DNA of 56,195 nt from positions 38,256-94,450 of the forward strand of contig NZ_PJJS01000040.1 in the NCBI RefSeq assembly GCF_002929845.1, read 5' to 3'. The position numbers and the translations under genes are program-made. The stretch is from Cryobacterium sp. M96. GTDB lineage: Bacteria; Actinomycetota; Actinomycetes; Actinomycetales; Microbacteriaceae. The notes beneath the pieces were generated by a model that saw only the letters and a program-made list of their open reading frames with translations, searched no databases and was not told the DNA's origin. This document shows, one piece after another, positions 41,548 through 51,042 of this stretch. Each line of letters starts with the position of its first letter. Position 1 is the first letter of the stretch.

Positions 41548-42981
41548 GTGACGACCCTGATCCAGAACGGCACCGTGGTCAGCGCGACCGGCCGGGTGCA
41601 GGCGGATGTCCTCATCGACGGCGAGATCATCGTCGCCGTGCTGGCACCTGGCTCGGCTCTCCTCGGGAATGACCTCGCCGCATCCGTCGACCGTGTGATC
41701 GACGCCACCGGCAAGTACGTGATCCCCGGCGGCGTCGACGCGCACACGCATATGCAGTTGCCGTTCGGCGGCACCGCGGCCAGCGACACCTTCGAGACCG
41801 GCACCCGGGCCGCGGCCTGGGGCGGCACCACCACCATCGTCGACTTCGCGGTGCAGAGCTACGGCCAGCGGGTCTTCGACGGTTTGGCGGCCTGGCACGA
41901 GAAGGCGGCCGGAAACTGCGCCATCGACTACGGGTTCCACCAGATCATCGGCGACCTCAACGAGGACTCGCTGCAGGCGATGGACGGGCTGCTGGACGAG
42001 GGCATCTCCAGCTTCAAACTGTTTATGGCCTATCCCGGCGTCTTCTACTCGGATGACGCGCAGGTGCTGCGCGCCATGCAGAAGTCCGCCGAGACCGGGC
42101 TGATGACCATGATGCACGCCGAGAACGGCCCGGCCATCGACGTGCTCGTCACGCAGCTGCTCGCAGAGGGCAAGACCGACCCCTACTACCACGGTGTCGC
42201 GCGCGCCTGGCAGCTGGAGGAGGAGGCCACGCACCGAGCGATCATGCTCGCGAACCTCACCGGGGCGCCGCTCTACGTGGTGCACGTGAGCGCCAAGCAG
42301 GCCGTGGAGCAGATCGCCGCCGCCCGGGACCACGGCCAGAACGTGTTCGGTGAGACCTGCCCGCAATACCTCTACCTGTCGCTCGAGGAGAATCTCGGGG
42401 CACCGGGGTTCGAGGGCGCGAAGTGGGTCTGTTCTACGCCGCTGCGCTCGAAGGCCGAGGGCCACCAGGACCACCTGTGGCAGAGCCTACGCACCAACGA
42501 CATCCAGATGGTCTCCACCGACCACTGCCCGTTCTGCATGAAGGGGCAGAAAGAGCTGGGCCTCGGCGACTTCTCGAAGATCCCGAACGGCATCGGCTCG
42601 GTCGAGCACCGCCTGGACCTGCTCTACCAGGGCGTCGTCAACGGCCGCATCTCGCTCGAACGCTGGGTGGAGATCACCGCGACCACCCCGGCACGGATGT
42701 TCGGGCTGTACGGCAAAAAGGGGGTCATCCAGCCGGGCGCCGACGGCGACATCGTGATCTACGACCCGAACGGCCACACCTCGATCGGCCTGCCCGTCAA
42801 CGGGAATGGCAAGACCCACCACATGAACATGGACCACTCCGCCTGGGAAGGCTACGAGATCGACGGTCACGTCGACACCGTTCTGTCCCGCGGCAAGGTC
42901 ATCATCGACGACAGCTCCTATCTCGGCTCCAAGGGTGACGGCCGGTTCGTCAAGCGCGGCCTGAGCCAGTACCTGATCTAG
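41548..42981 (+). CDS. hydA: dihydropyrimidinase / D-hydantoinase
   Basis: A 477-residue cyclic amidohydrolase. Metal ligands are visible: HTH in DAHTHMQLPFGG, the carbamylated Lys in FKLFMAYPGVFYSDD, His in HAENG and VHVSAK, and the Asp in VSTDHCPF. It opens dihydrouracil or hydantoin rings to N-carbamoyl products, the substrate of the preceding gene's enzyme. The GTG at 41548 has CAGGGG upstream and starts the first beta strand (TTLIQNGTVV). Confidence 0.92.
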   Translation: MTTLIQNGTVVSATGRVQADVLIDGEIIVAVLAPGSALLGNDLAASVDRVIDATGKYVIPGGVDAHTHMQLPFGGTAASDTFETGTRAAAWGGTTTIVDFAVQSYGQRVFDGLAAWHEKAAGNCAIDYGFHQIIGDLNEDSLQAMDGLLDEGISSFKLFMAYPGVFYSDDAQVLRAMQKSAETGLMTMMHAENGPAIDVLVTQLLAEGKTDPYYHGVARAWQLEEEATHRAIMLANLTGAPLYVVHVSAKQAVEQIAAARDHGQNVFGETCPQYLYLSLEENLGAPGFEGAKWVCSTPLRSKAEGHQDHLWQSLRTNDIQMVSTDHCPFCMKGQKELGLGDFSKIPNGIGSVEHRLDLLYQGVVNGRISLERWVEITATTPARMFGLYGKKGVIQPGADGDIVIYDPNGHTSIGLPVNGNGKTHHMNMDHSAWEGYEIDGHVDTVLSRGKVIIDDSSYLGSKGDGRFVKRGLSQYLI

Positions 42982-42993
42982 ACGGGACCCCAG

Positions 42994-44010
42994 ATGGACT
43001 TCGGAGCAGTGCTGCAGACCAACCCCCCATCCGCCCGCACCGTGCAATTGGCCAAACTGGCCGAGGCGCACGGCTTCAGCCACGTCTGGACGTTCGACTC
43101 GCATCTGCTCTGGCAGGAGCCCTACGTCATCTACAGCCGCATCCTCGCGGAGACGGACAGGATCATCGTCGGACCCATGGTCACCAACCCGGGCACCCGC
43201 GACTGGACGGTCACGGCCTCCACCTACGCGACGCTGAACGAGATGTACGGCAACCGCACCATCTGCGGCATCGGCCGCGGGGATTCGGCGGTGCGGGTCA
43301 TCAACGCAACCCCCACCACCCTGAAGACGCTGCGCGAGTCGGTGCACGTGATCCGGGAACTCGCGAACTCCCGGTCGGTCGAATACAACGGCGCGACCCT
43401 GCAGTTTCCGTGGAGCCGCGGCTCCACCCTTGACGTGTGGGTGGCGGCCTACGGGCCCCTCGCGCTCAAGCTCGCGGGCGAGGTCGGCGACGGTTTCATC
43501 CTGCAGATGGCCGACCTCGACGTGGCCGAGTGGATGATCAAGACCGTGCGGGAGGCCGCGGCGAAATCCGGCCGCGACCCGATGGCGGTCAAGTTCTGCG
43601 TGGCCGCGCCCATGTACATCGGCGACAATTGGGGCCACATGCGCAACCAGTGCCGCTGGTTCGGCGGCATGGTCGGCAATCACGTGGCCGACATCGTCGC
43701 CAAGTACGGCACCGAATCTCATGTGCCGAAGGCCCTCACCGACTACATCATTGGCCGGCAGGATTACGACTACAACGAGCACGGCCGTGCCGGAAACGCG
43801 CACGCCGAGTTCGTGCCCGACGAGATCGTCGACCGGTTCTGTCTGCTCGGCACCGCGAAGGACCACATCGAAAAGCTCGAGGCCCTGCGCGCCATCGGCG
43901 TCGACCAGTTCGCCGGCTACCTGCAGCACGACAACAAGGAAGAGACGATGCGCGTCTACGGGGAGACCGTGATCCCGGCGATGACCGAGCCCATCGTGGC
44001 AAAGAAATGA
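42994..44010 (+). CDS. LLM-class flavin/F420-dependent oxidoreductase
   Basis: A 338-residue luciferase-like TIM barrel resembling the TIGR03842 group (F420-dependent, CPS_4043 family): DFGAVLQTNPPSARTVQLA, FSHVWTFDSHLLWQEP, GPMVTNPGTRDWTVTAS, ICGIGRGDSAVR. This group is repeatedly found beside hydantoinase genes. Its reaction is not established; oxidation or reduction of the pyrimidine ring at the start of the pathway is a reasonable guess, because no classical dihydropyrimidine dehydrogenase is present here. It starts 12 bp after hydA. Confidence 0.82.
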   Translation: MDFGAVLQTNPPSARTVQLAKLAEAHGFSHVWTFDSHLLWQEPYVIYSRILAETDRIIVGPMVTNPGTRDWTVTASTYATLNEMYGNRTICGIGRGDSAVRVINATPTTLKTLRESVHVIRELANSRSVEYNGATLQFPWSRGSTLDVWVAAYGPLALKLAGEVGDGFILQMADLDVAEWMIKTVREAAAKSGRDPMAVKFCVAAPMYIGDNWGHMRNQCRWFGGMVGNHVADIVAKYGTESHVPKALTDYIIGRQDYDYNEHGRAGNAHAEFVPDEIVDRFCLLGTAKDHIEKLEALRAIGVDQFAGYLQHDNKEETMRVYGETVIPAMTEPIVAKK

Positions 44011-44116
44011 CCCGATTCAGGTGAATGGTGCAGACTTCAAGCCGATCGAGGTCACACTGAAGGTGGGCGATCCACGGCCTCACCATCTCAACGCAGAGAG
44101 AAAGAAATCGATATCT

Positions 44117-45451
44117 GTGAATGACATCACTTCCCCAAGCGCCACGGCCAGCCGCAACGAGCTCGCCTACGACCTTGACCGGGCGCACGTCTTCCACTCC
44201 TGGTCGGCCCAGGGTGCCCTCAAGCCGCTGGTGATCGCCGGCGGGCAGGGCTCCCGGGTCTGGGATTATGACGGGCGCAGCTATCTGGACTTCTCCAGCC
44301 AGCTCGTCAACGTGAACATCGGCCACCAGCATCCGGCCGTCACTGCGGCCATCATCGAGCAGGCCGGTCGGCTCGCCACGGTGGCGCCCTCCACGGCGAC
44401 CCTGACCCGCGGCGAGGCCGCCCAGCGCATCGTCGAACGGGCGCCGGAGGGCTTCAACAAGGTCTTCTTCACCAACGGCGGGGCGGATGCGATCGAGAAC
44501 GCGATCCGCATGGCGCGCCTGCACACGGGCCGCGACAAGGTGCTCTCCACCTACCGCTCGTACCACGGCAACACGGGCGCGGCCATCGTCGCGACCGGCG
44601 ACTGGCGCCGCATCCCGAATGAGTTCGCCCGCGGGCACGCGCACTTCTTCGGCCCCTACCTCTACCGCAGCGAGTTCTGGGCGACCAGCCCCGAGCAGGA
44701 GTCGGAGCGGGCCCTGCGCCACCTCGAGCACGTGATCCAGAGTGAGGGACCCGCGGGCATCGCGGCCGTGCTGCTGGAATCCATCCCAGGCACCGCCGGC
44801 GTGCTCGTGCCGCCGCCCGGCTACCTCGCCGGCGTGCGGGCCCTCTGCGACCGGTACGGCATCATGCTGATCCTCGACGAGGTGATGGCCGGCTTCGGCC
44901 GCACCGGCAACTGGTTCGCGTTCGACGGCTTCGACGTGGTGCCGGACCTGATCACTTTCGCGAAGGGCGTCAACTCCGGTTATGTGCCCACCGGCGGTGT
45001 GATCATCTCCGACCCCATCGCCCACGACTTCGACACCACGGTCTATCCCGGTGGCCTCACCTACAGCGGACATCCGCTGGCGATGGCGTCGATCGTGGCG
45101 GCCCTGGACGCCATGAAGAACGAGGGCATCGTGGAGAACGCCGCCCGGATCGGGCGCGACGTGCTCGCCCCCGGGCTCGCCGAGCTGCAGGCTAAGCACC
45201 CGATCATCGGAGAGGTGCGCGGGGTCGGCGTGTTCTGGGCGATGGAACTCGTCTCCGACCGGGAGACCCGCCAGCCGCTCAGCGGCGCCGTGATGGGCCG
45301 GATCAAATCGGAGCTGCTGGCCCGCAACCTGCTGCCGTTCCTGGCCGAGAACCGCATCCACGTGGTGCCGCCCTGCGTCGTCACCGACGCCGAGGTCGCC
45401 GAGGCGCTCACTATCTACGACGAGGTCCTCAGCCTCGACCGGCTTGTCTGA
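44117..45451 (+). CDS. class III aminotransferase, beta-alanine type
   Basis: A 444-residue PLP-dependent omega-aminotransferase. The PLP lysine is in TFAKGVNSGY, the cofactor-phosphate site is in FTNGGADAIENAIR, and the Asp segment is LILDEVMAGFGRTG. In this operon it would convert beta-alanine to malonate semialdehyde. The frame is open from a GTG at 44021, adding 32 unusual residues; the GTG at 44117 gives the family N-terminus, though GAGAG lies rather far upstream. Confidence in class is high, in substrate moderate. Confidence 0.85.
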   Translation: MNDITSPSATASRNELAYDLDRAHVFHSWSAQGALKPLVIAGGQGSRVWDYDGRSYLDFSSQLVNVNIGHQHPAVTAAIIEQAGRLATVAPSTATLTRGEAAQRIVERAPEGFNKVFFTNGGADAIENAIRMARLHTGRDKVLSTYRSYHGNTGAAIVATGDWRRIPNEFARGHAHFFGPYLYRSEFWATSPEQESERALRHLEHVIQSEGPAGIAAVLLESIPGTAGVLVPPPGYLAGVRALCDRYGIMLILDEVMAGFGRTGNWFAFDGFDVVPDLITFAKGVNSGYVPTGGVIISDPIAHDFDTTVYPGGLTYSGHPLAMASIVAALDAMKNEGIVENAARIGRDVLAPGLAELQAKHPIIGEVRGVGVFWAMELVSDRETRQPLSGAVMGRIKSELLARNLLPFLAENRIHVVPPCVVTDAEVAEALTIYDEVLSLDRLV

Positions 45452-45507
45452 CGCCCCGCGCACCCTCACCCCGACTCGATGAAGAGAATGAAGAGAGACG
45501 AACGCCC

Positions 45508-47007
45508 ATGACCGAACTGCCCCTCATCACCCACTGGGTCGACGGGGCTCCCCTCCGGGGAGCCTCGACCCGCACCGCGCCCGTCTTCAACCCCGCCCTC
45601 GGCGCCGTCGCGAAGAACGTAATCCTGGCCAGTGCCACCGACGTCGACACCGCCGTCGCCTCCGCCCACGCTGCCTATCCGCTCTGGCGCGACACATCCC
45701 AAGCCAAGCGCCAGGGCATGATGTTCAACTTCCGCGAACTGCTGAACGCGCGCAAAGGCGAGCTGGCCGACATCCTCACCGCCGAACACGGCAAGGTGAC
45801 CTCGGATGCGCTCGGCGAGATCGCGCGCGGCCTCGAGGTCGTCGAGTTCGCGCTCGGCATGCCGCACCTGAGCAAGGGCGAGTACTCCGAGAACGTGTCC
45901 ACGGGCGTCGACGTCTACACGCTGCGCCAGCCGCTCGGCGTGGTGGGCATCATCAGCCCGTTCAACTTCCCAGCCATGGTGCCCCTCTGGTTCTTTCCGA
46001 TCGCCATCGCGGCCGGCAACACGGTCGTGCTCAAACCGAGCGAGAAAGACCCGTCCGCGTCGAACTGGATGGCTGCCCTGATGACCGAGGCCGGCCTGCC
46101 CGCCGGTGTGCTCAACGTCCTGCACGGCGACAAGGAAGCCGTCGACGCCCTGCTCGTGCACCCCGACGTGCAGGCGATCTCGTTCGTCGGCTCCACGCCG
46201 ATCGCGCAGTACATCTACGAGACGGCCGCCCACCACGGCAAGCGCGTGCAGGCCCTCGGCGGCGCGAAGAACCACATGCTCGTGCTGCCGGACGCAGACC
46301 TGGACCTGGCCGCGGATGCCGCGGTCAACGCTGGCTTCGGCTCGGCCGGTGAGCGCTGTATGGCGATCAGCGTGGTGGTGGCCGTGGAACCGGTCGCTGA
46401 CGACCTGGTCGCGAAGATCACTGCGCGGCTGAAGAGCCTTAAGGTGGGCGACGGCATGCGCGGATGCGACATGGGACCTCTGATCACGAAGGTACACCGC
46501 GACAAGGTGGCGTCCTACATCGACCTCGCCCAGACCGACGGAGCCGAGGTCGTCGTGGACGGCCGCGGTATCGAGGTGGACGGTGACGCGAGCGGATTCT
46601 GGCTCGGCCCGACCCTCTTCGACAAGGTCAGCACGGACTCGGACGTCTACCTCGACGAGATCTTCGGCCCGGTGCTCTCCATCGTGCGGGTCGCCAGCTA
46701 CGCCGAGGGACTTGACCTGATCAACCGCAGCCGCTACGGCAACGGCACGGCCATCTTCACCAACGACGGCGGTGCGGCCAGGCGGTTCCAGAACGAGGTG
46801 CAGGTCGGTATGGTCGGCATCAACGTGCCGATCCCGGTGCCCGTGGCCTACCACTCGTTCGGCGGCTGGAAGGACTCCCTGTTCGGCGACGCCAAGGCCT
46901 ACGGCCCGGCCGGGATCGCCTTCTACACCCGAGAGAAGGCCATCACGAGCCGGTGGCTGGACCCGAGCCACGGCGGTATCAACCTGGGCTTCCCACAGAA
47001 CGCCTAG
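45508..47007 (+). CDS. mmsA: CoA-acylating methylmalonate/malonate-semialdehyde dehydrogenase
   Basis: A 499-residue aldehyde dehydrogenase: GVVGIISPFNFPAMVPLWFF, KPSEKDPSA, FVGSTPIAQYIY, and catalytic Cys in GSAGERCMAIS. The GERCMA form and absence of the usual general-base Glu (the ALGGAKNHMLVLPD segment has Asn/Gly instead) identify the CoA-acylating MmsA branch. It would finish the pathway by turning malonate semialdehyde into acetyl-CoA. Its stop overlaps the end of the converging LysR gene by 4 nt. Confidence 0.92.
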   Translation: MTELPLITHWVDGAPLRGASTRTAPVFNPALGAVAKNVILASATDVDTAVASAHAAYPLWRDTSQAKRQGMMFNFRELLNARKGELADILTAEHGKVTSDALGEIARGLEVVEFALGMPHLSKGEYSENVSTGVDVYTLRQPLGVVGIISPFNFPAMVPLWFFPIAIAAGNTVVLKPSEKDPSASNWMAALMTEAGLPAGVLNVLHGDKEAVDALLVHPDVQAISFVGSTPIAQYIYETAAHHGKRVQALGGAKNHMLVLPDADLDLAADAAVNAGFGSAGERCMAISVVVAVEPVADDLVAKITARLKSLKVGDGMRGCDMGPLITKVHRDKVASYIDLAQTDGAEVVVDGRGIEVDGDASGFWLGPTLFDKVSTDSDVYLDEIFGPVLSIVRVASYAEGLDLINRSRYGNGTAIFTNDGGAARRFQNEVQVGMVGINVPIPVPVAYHSFGGWKDSLFGDAKAYGPAGIAFYTREKAITSRWLDPSHGGINLGFPQNA

Positions 47008-47927
47008 GGGATGAGGGCGTGCTTGGCCTGCACGCGGGCGGCCTCGGTGCGGAGCACCTCCAGAACGGTGCGCACGGCGAGGCGCTCGGCCCGATCGGGG
47101 CGCATCAGCGCCACGATTTGCCGTTCGGCGTCCACCCCGCGGAGCGGCTTGAGCACGAGGCGGCCCGGCTGGTCACCGCCCCAGGTGTACCGGGGCACCA
47201 GAGCGATGCCGAGGCCTGCCACGACGAACGCTTCGATCACCCGCAGGTCGGCGAACTGCTGGGCGACGGTGATCTGACTGCCTGCCTTCTGCTCGATCTG
47301 GTGCAGGATGCGCTCGAACGGGTAGCCGGTCGGCGCGCCGATCCAGGTCTCGCCGATCACGTCCGCCGGGGTGATCCACGACCGGGAGGCCAGCCGGTGG
47401 TCGGCCGGCAGCCCGACGTCGAGCGGCTCTGTCATCAGCGGGACCACCGTCAGTCCGCGCCCGCCCCATGGAAGCTGGCCGCGCAGGCTGTAGGCGAGCA
47501 CGATGTCGTACTCCGCCGTGAGCGCGGGGAAGTCGCTCAGTTCCGGGTCCTTGTCGGTGCAGTTGACGATGAGTCCGGGCACGGCGGCGATGCTTCTCAC
47601 CGCTCCCGGCAGCAGCATCTCGCCCGCGGTCGGAAAGGTGACCAGGCTCACCTCGCCCGTGGCGTCGTTGCGGAACTCGTCCCAGACCGCCCGGGCGCGG
47701 GCGAGGGCGACCGCGACATCCGTCGCGCTGCGGGCCAGAGCGCGGCCGGCATCCGTCAGAATGAGGCCGCGACCGCTGCGCTCGGTGAGCGGAAGGCCGG
47801 CCTCGCGTTCGAGCACTTTCAGCTGCTGCGAGACAGCGGATGGCGTGCGGTGCGTGGCGCGGGCAACCTCAGTGATGCTGTGGCGCTCGGCCAGTTCGCG
47901 GAGAAGTTCGAGTCGTTGGACATCCAT
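47004..47927 (-). CDS. LysR-family regulator
   Basis: A 307-residue regulator: N-terminal winged helix (MDVQRLELLRELAERHSITE, then THRTPSAVSQQLKVLEREAG) and a C-terminal effector domain with RLVLKPLRGVDAERQIVAL. It ends inside mmsA's stop region and points towards the pyrimidine operon from the far end, so it may control that operon, or the plus-strand genes beyond it. The region above its start contains TGCAG and CTGCA halves near 47951-47975, a possible site. Confidence 0.85.
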   Translation of the reverse strand: MDVQRLELLRELAERHSITEVARATHRTPSAVSQQLKVLEREAGLPLTERSGRGLILTDAGRALARSATDVAVALARARAVWDEFRNDATGEVSLVTFPTAGEMLLPGAVRSIAAVPGLIVNCTDKDPELSDFPALTAEYDIVLAYSLRGQLPWGGRGLTVVPLMTEPLDVGLPADHRLASRSWITPADVIGETWIGAPTGYPFERILHQIEQKAGSQITVAQQFADLRVIEAFVVAGLGIALVPRYTWGGDQPGRLVLKPLRGVDAERQIVALMRPDRAERLAVRTVLEVLRTEAARVQAKHALIP

Positions 47928-48064
47928 GTAGTAACGCTACACACTCCGTGCAGAACTATGTGATTGTGCTGCAAAGTCAAAGATGATGAAATGAATACGT
48001 CGAACTCGAGCAATGGTGCCTCCGTCTCCCCGATACTCAACCCCATTTCCCGAAAGGTACGACC

Positions 48065-48187
48065 GTGTTTGTTCTTCTCGCCGTTCTCGTTCTCATCGTC
48101 ATCTCCTCCGTCGTTGCCGTCGTCGTCGACGTGCACAAGGACGGATTCCGCCGCGTTCCCGAGCGCAAGCTCGTTCGTATCTTCTAG
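48065..48187 (+). CDS. 40-residue single-helix membrane protein
   Basis: GTG at 48065, with CGAAAGG eight bases upstream, opens a 40-codon frame: a hydrophobic helix (FVLLAVLVLIVISSVVAVVV) followed by a charged tail DVHKDGFRRVPERKLVRIF and TAG at 48185-48187. Good ribosome site, sharp helix boundary and end of the frame before pyrE support a real gene. Function unknown; it may be co-transcribed with pyrE 52 bp downstream. Confidence 0.6.
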   Translation: MFVLLAVLVLIVISSVVAVVVDVHKDGFRRVPERKLVRIF

Positions 48188-48239
48188 AGCAACGCCTGCT
48201 TCAGGTTCACCGACCGGGCGATGGCCTAAAGTTGGTCCT

Positions 48240-48788
48240 GTGACGGACACACGCCAGCAGCTCATCGCCCACATCTCGGCCGAGGCCGTTTTCCGCGGGG
48301 ATTTCACCTTGACCAGCGGCAAGAAGGCGACGTATTACGTCGACCTGCGCAAGGTCAGCCTCGACCATCGCGTCGCCCCACTGATCGGCCAGGTCATGCT
48401 CGACCTGATCGCGCACATTCCGGATGTCACCGCGGTCGGCGGCATGACCATGGGTGCCGACCCGGTGGCGGCGGCCATCCTGCACCAGGGCGTGGCACGC
48501 GGAGCCGCGTACGACGCCTTCGTCGTGCGCAAGGAGCCCAAGGACCACGGCCGGGGCAAGCAGGTCGAAGGACCCGATCTCGCCGGCAAGCGCGTCGTCG
48601 TGCTCGAAGACACGTCCACCACGGGCGGTTCGCCCCTGGCGGCGATCGACGCGCTCCTCAAGGTCGGTGCGATCATCGCCGCCGTCGCCGTCGTGGTCGA
48701 CCGGAACACGGGCGCGCGCGAAGTGATCGAAGCCGCGGGCTACCCCTATTACGCCGCGATCGGCCTTGAGGACCTGGGGCTGAACTAG
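48240..48788 (+). CDS. pyrE: orotate phosphoribosyltransferase
   Basis: A 182-residue type I PRTase that makes OMP from orotate and PRPP in de novo pyrimidine synthesis. Motifs are the N-terminal GDFTLTSGKKATYYVDLRK, flexible-loop RKEPKDHGRGKQVEG and the PRPP-binding VVVLEDTSTTGGSPL. The GTG at 48240 gives the family N-terminus; no clear ribosome binding site is seen, so a leaderless or coupled start is possible. Its TAG overlaps the next gene's GTG. Confidence 0.93.
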   Translation: MTDTRQQLIAHISAEAVFRGDFTLTSGKKATYYVDLRKVSLDHRVAPLIGQVMLDLIAHIPDVTAVGGMTMGADPVAAAILHQGVARGAAYDAFVVRKEPKDHGRGKQVEGPDLAGKRVVVLEDTSTTGGSPLAAIDALLKVGAIIAAVAVVVDRNTGAREVIEAAGYPYYAAIGLEDLGLN

Positions 48789-51007
48789 TGCCCACAAATG
48801 AGGTGCCCGGCGAGGACGGAATGAAGTGGCTGGCATCTCAGCTCGGTGACGGCGCGCGCCCGGCCCTGCCGGACGAATATTCGCCCCGCCAGTCGCCGCG
48901 GTGGCCGAGAACCTCCCGCATTGTTCCACCGGCACCCGCCGAGCCGACGACCCATACCGGCGTCTTCCTCTGGGGGCTCAAGCCGACCTCCCAGCCTGAC
49001 CCTCGGCTCGCCAAGGGTGCCGCGGCTCGGGCCGCCGCTGCTGCGGCTGGCGCTGCTGGTCCCGCTCCGGCGCCTCCTGCCGCTCCTGTGCCTTCGTCGG
49101 GAGCGACGCCTTCGTCGGGAGCGACGCCTTCGGCTGGAGCGACGCCTTCGGCTGGAGCGACGCCTTCGGCTGCGGGGCCAGCGAATGTGACCGGATCCGT
49201 GCCGATCACGACCGCGGCCCTGTTCGTCCTGACGCCCGCAAACCCGGCGCGTGCTGCTTCTGCAGTCGATGGGGCTGCTTCCGGGGCTGCTTCGTCTGCT
49301 GAGTCGGCTGCCGTCGCGGCGGCTGCGGCCGCGTCCTCGTCTGCGGCCGCGTTTTCCGAGCTCCAGCCGGCCGCGTTCGCGCCCTCGGCCGCTGTCAGGT
49401 CGGCGGCTTCGTCCGCCGCGCTCACGGATGACTCGGCTTCGGAACTGACGCCGGCCGAAACACGCTCGGCCTCAGCTTCGGGGCCCGCCCCGTGGGCGCC
49501 CGACGCGTCGGCACCGGCACCTCTGGCACCCGTCGAGGCTCCCGCGCCTCTGCCGATGCTCGGCGGGAACGGGCCGGACGAGTCTGACCGGAGCGGCAGC
49601 ATCCGTTCGGAGAAAGCCGATCTCGCACCGGCGCCGTGGTGGACCACCTTCACGCAGTCGCCGCTCGAGCTGACCGCTGAGGAGGTCGCGGCCGCCGATC
49701 TGCTGGCCGGGCGCACGCCGCCTGCTCCCGACCCCGAGCCGGCCGCGCTGCCGGCTCCGGTCTCCGCCCGCGGCCGTCTGCGCGCACGACTGGCCGCGTC
49801 ACTGTCGGCTCCGGTCCCTCTCGCGGGCCAGGCCCGCGACGCCGCCGGGATCGCTGGAGCCGGGGCCCGAGTTGCGGCGGGAGCCGCGGCCGTTGTTGCC
49901 GCCCCAGGTGCCCCGTTAGCCGCGGCAGCCATCCCGGCGCCGGAGGCAGCCTTCCCCGCACCGGATGCCCGTGCAGGCACACGGCTGGCCGAGACGGCGG
50001 CGCAGGCCTCGGCCGCGGCCCGCTCCGCGCCCACCGCCGCCCCGACTCCACCTTCACTGGCCGCAACGCCGGCCCACCTGTCCGCCACGTCCGCGTCCGC
50101 GTCAGCCACGTCCGCGTCCGCGTCCGCCGTCACTGCTTCCCCCGAACCTGCACCAGCCGGGGCTGGGGCAGGTATCCACGCCGGTGCGAGTGCTGCTGCT
50201 GCCACCACTCCGCGGCCCGCGTCGGGTACGACCAATATGTTCGGTGCGGCATCCCCGCGCCCCGCGTCGGGTACGAACTCCTCGTCGGGCGTGGCCACTC
50301 CGGTCGCAGCGAACGGCCGGCGTTCCGCAGTGGACGCGGCGCCGTCCGGTGCCGGTGTCGGTGCCGATGTCGCGCGGCCGGCCTCGGCCGGTCGCCCGCC
50401 CGGAGGCAGCCGCCCCGGCAGGCCCCGGCTTCTGATCTGGAGCGTCGGCGGCCTGGTGGTCGTGCTCGCGCTGGCGGCACTGTTCTTCCTCGGGCAGAGC
50501 CTGGTCGGCGGCGACGCTGCCCCCATCGCGGTGGCCACGTCCAGCGCTACACCTGCCCCGAGCGCCACCCCGAGTGTGGCGCCGTCGGCGCCGCCCGAGG
50601 CCACCGGCCCGCAGCCGGTCGGCGTGCACCAGTGGGACACCCTGTTCGGCGGCGAATGCCTGCAGCCGTACGTGACACCCTGGGAAGAGGAATTCACGGT
50701 CGCCGACTGTGCCACCCCGCATGCGGCTCAGCTCGTGTACCGCGGAGTGTTCGCCGGGGATGCCGCCACAGCCTTCCCTGGCGAGGCCGAGCTGGCCGGG
50801 CAGATCAACCTGCTCTGCAGCGCGACCGGCGTCATCGACCTGGCCGCGGCCTCGGCCTACGGCGACGTGCAGGTGCAGGGTAGTTACCCGATCACCGAGG
50901 AACAGTGGTCCGATGGCGGCCGCTCCTACTACTGCTTCGTGAGCCGGGCCTCCGGCGAGCCGATGAACGCGAGCATCGCGGGCCCCGGACCGGTACCCGC
51001 CGCATAA
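48788..51007 (+). CDS. Ala/Pro-rich anchored protein with septum-formation-like domain
   Basis: A 739-residue protein. Residues about 1-540 are low-complexity Ala/Pro/Ser-rich sequence, presumably disordered and cytoplasmic, with tandem repeats. One transmembrane helix (LLIWSVGGLVVVLALAALFF) follows at about 550-575, then an outer Ser/Pro linker. A C-terminal domain of about 120 residues has four cysteines (GECLQPY, ADCATPHAAQ, LLCSATGV, YYCFVS) and resembles PF13845 septum-formation proteins. The GTG overlaps the pyrE stop. The N-terminal half is unusually long for the family. Confidence 0.7.
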   Translation: MPTNEVPGEDGMKWLASQLGDGARPALPDEYSPRQSPRWPRTSRIVPPAPAEPTTHTGVFLWGLKPTSQPDPRLAKGAAARAAAAAAGAAGPAPAPPAAPVPSSGATPSSGATPSAGATPSAGATPSAAGPANVTGSVPITTAALFVLTPANPARAASAVDGAASGAASSAESAAVAAAAAASSSAAAFSELQPAAFAPSAAVRSAASSAALTDDSASELTPAETRSASASGPAPWAPDASAPAPLAPVEAPAPLPMLGGNGPDESDRSGSIRSEKADLAPAPWWTTFTQSPLELTAEEVAAADLLAGRTPPAPDPEPAALPAPVSARGRLRARLAASLSAPVPLAGQARDAAGIAGAGARVAAGAAAVVAAPGAPLAAAAIPAPEAAFPAPDARAGTRLAETAAQASAAARSAPTAAPTPPSLAATPAHLSATSASASATSASASAVTASPEPAPAGAGAGIHAGASAAAATTPRPASGTTNMFGAASPRPASGTNSSSGVATPVAANGRRSAVDAAPSGAGVGADVARPASAGRPPGGSRPGRPRLLIWSVGGLVVVLALAALFFLGQSLVGGDAAPIAVATSSATPAPSATPSVAPSAPPEATGPQPVGVHQWDTLFGGECLQPYVTPWEEEFTVADCATPHAAQLVYRGVFAGDAATAFPGEAELAGQINLLCSATGVIDLAAASAYGDVQVQGSYPITEEQWSDGGRSYYCFVSRASGEPMNASIAGPGPVPAA
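49091..49162 (+). repeat. 18-bp in-frame tandem repeat
   Basis: Four copies of CCTTCGNCNGGAGCGACG, encoding PS(S/A)GAT, plus a partial fifth copy, lie in the disordered half of the preceding gene. The unit is a multiple of three, so copy-number change would keep the frame. Confidence 0.9.
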
Positions 51008-51042
51008 GCGTCCCGGAGCATCCGTCACCGACGTCTGCCGCC

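Noticed and set aside
48838..50715. 625-residue minus-strand ORF across the Ala/Pro-rich gene
   Set aside because: Low-complexity GCN codons read as Ala/Gly on both strands keep the opposite frame open. There is no ribosome site or domain, and the plus frame has the membrane helix and Cys domain.
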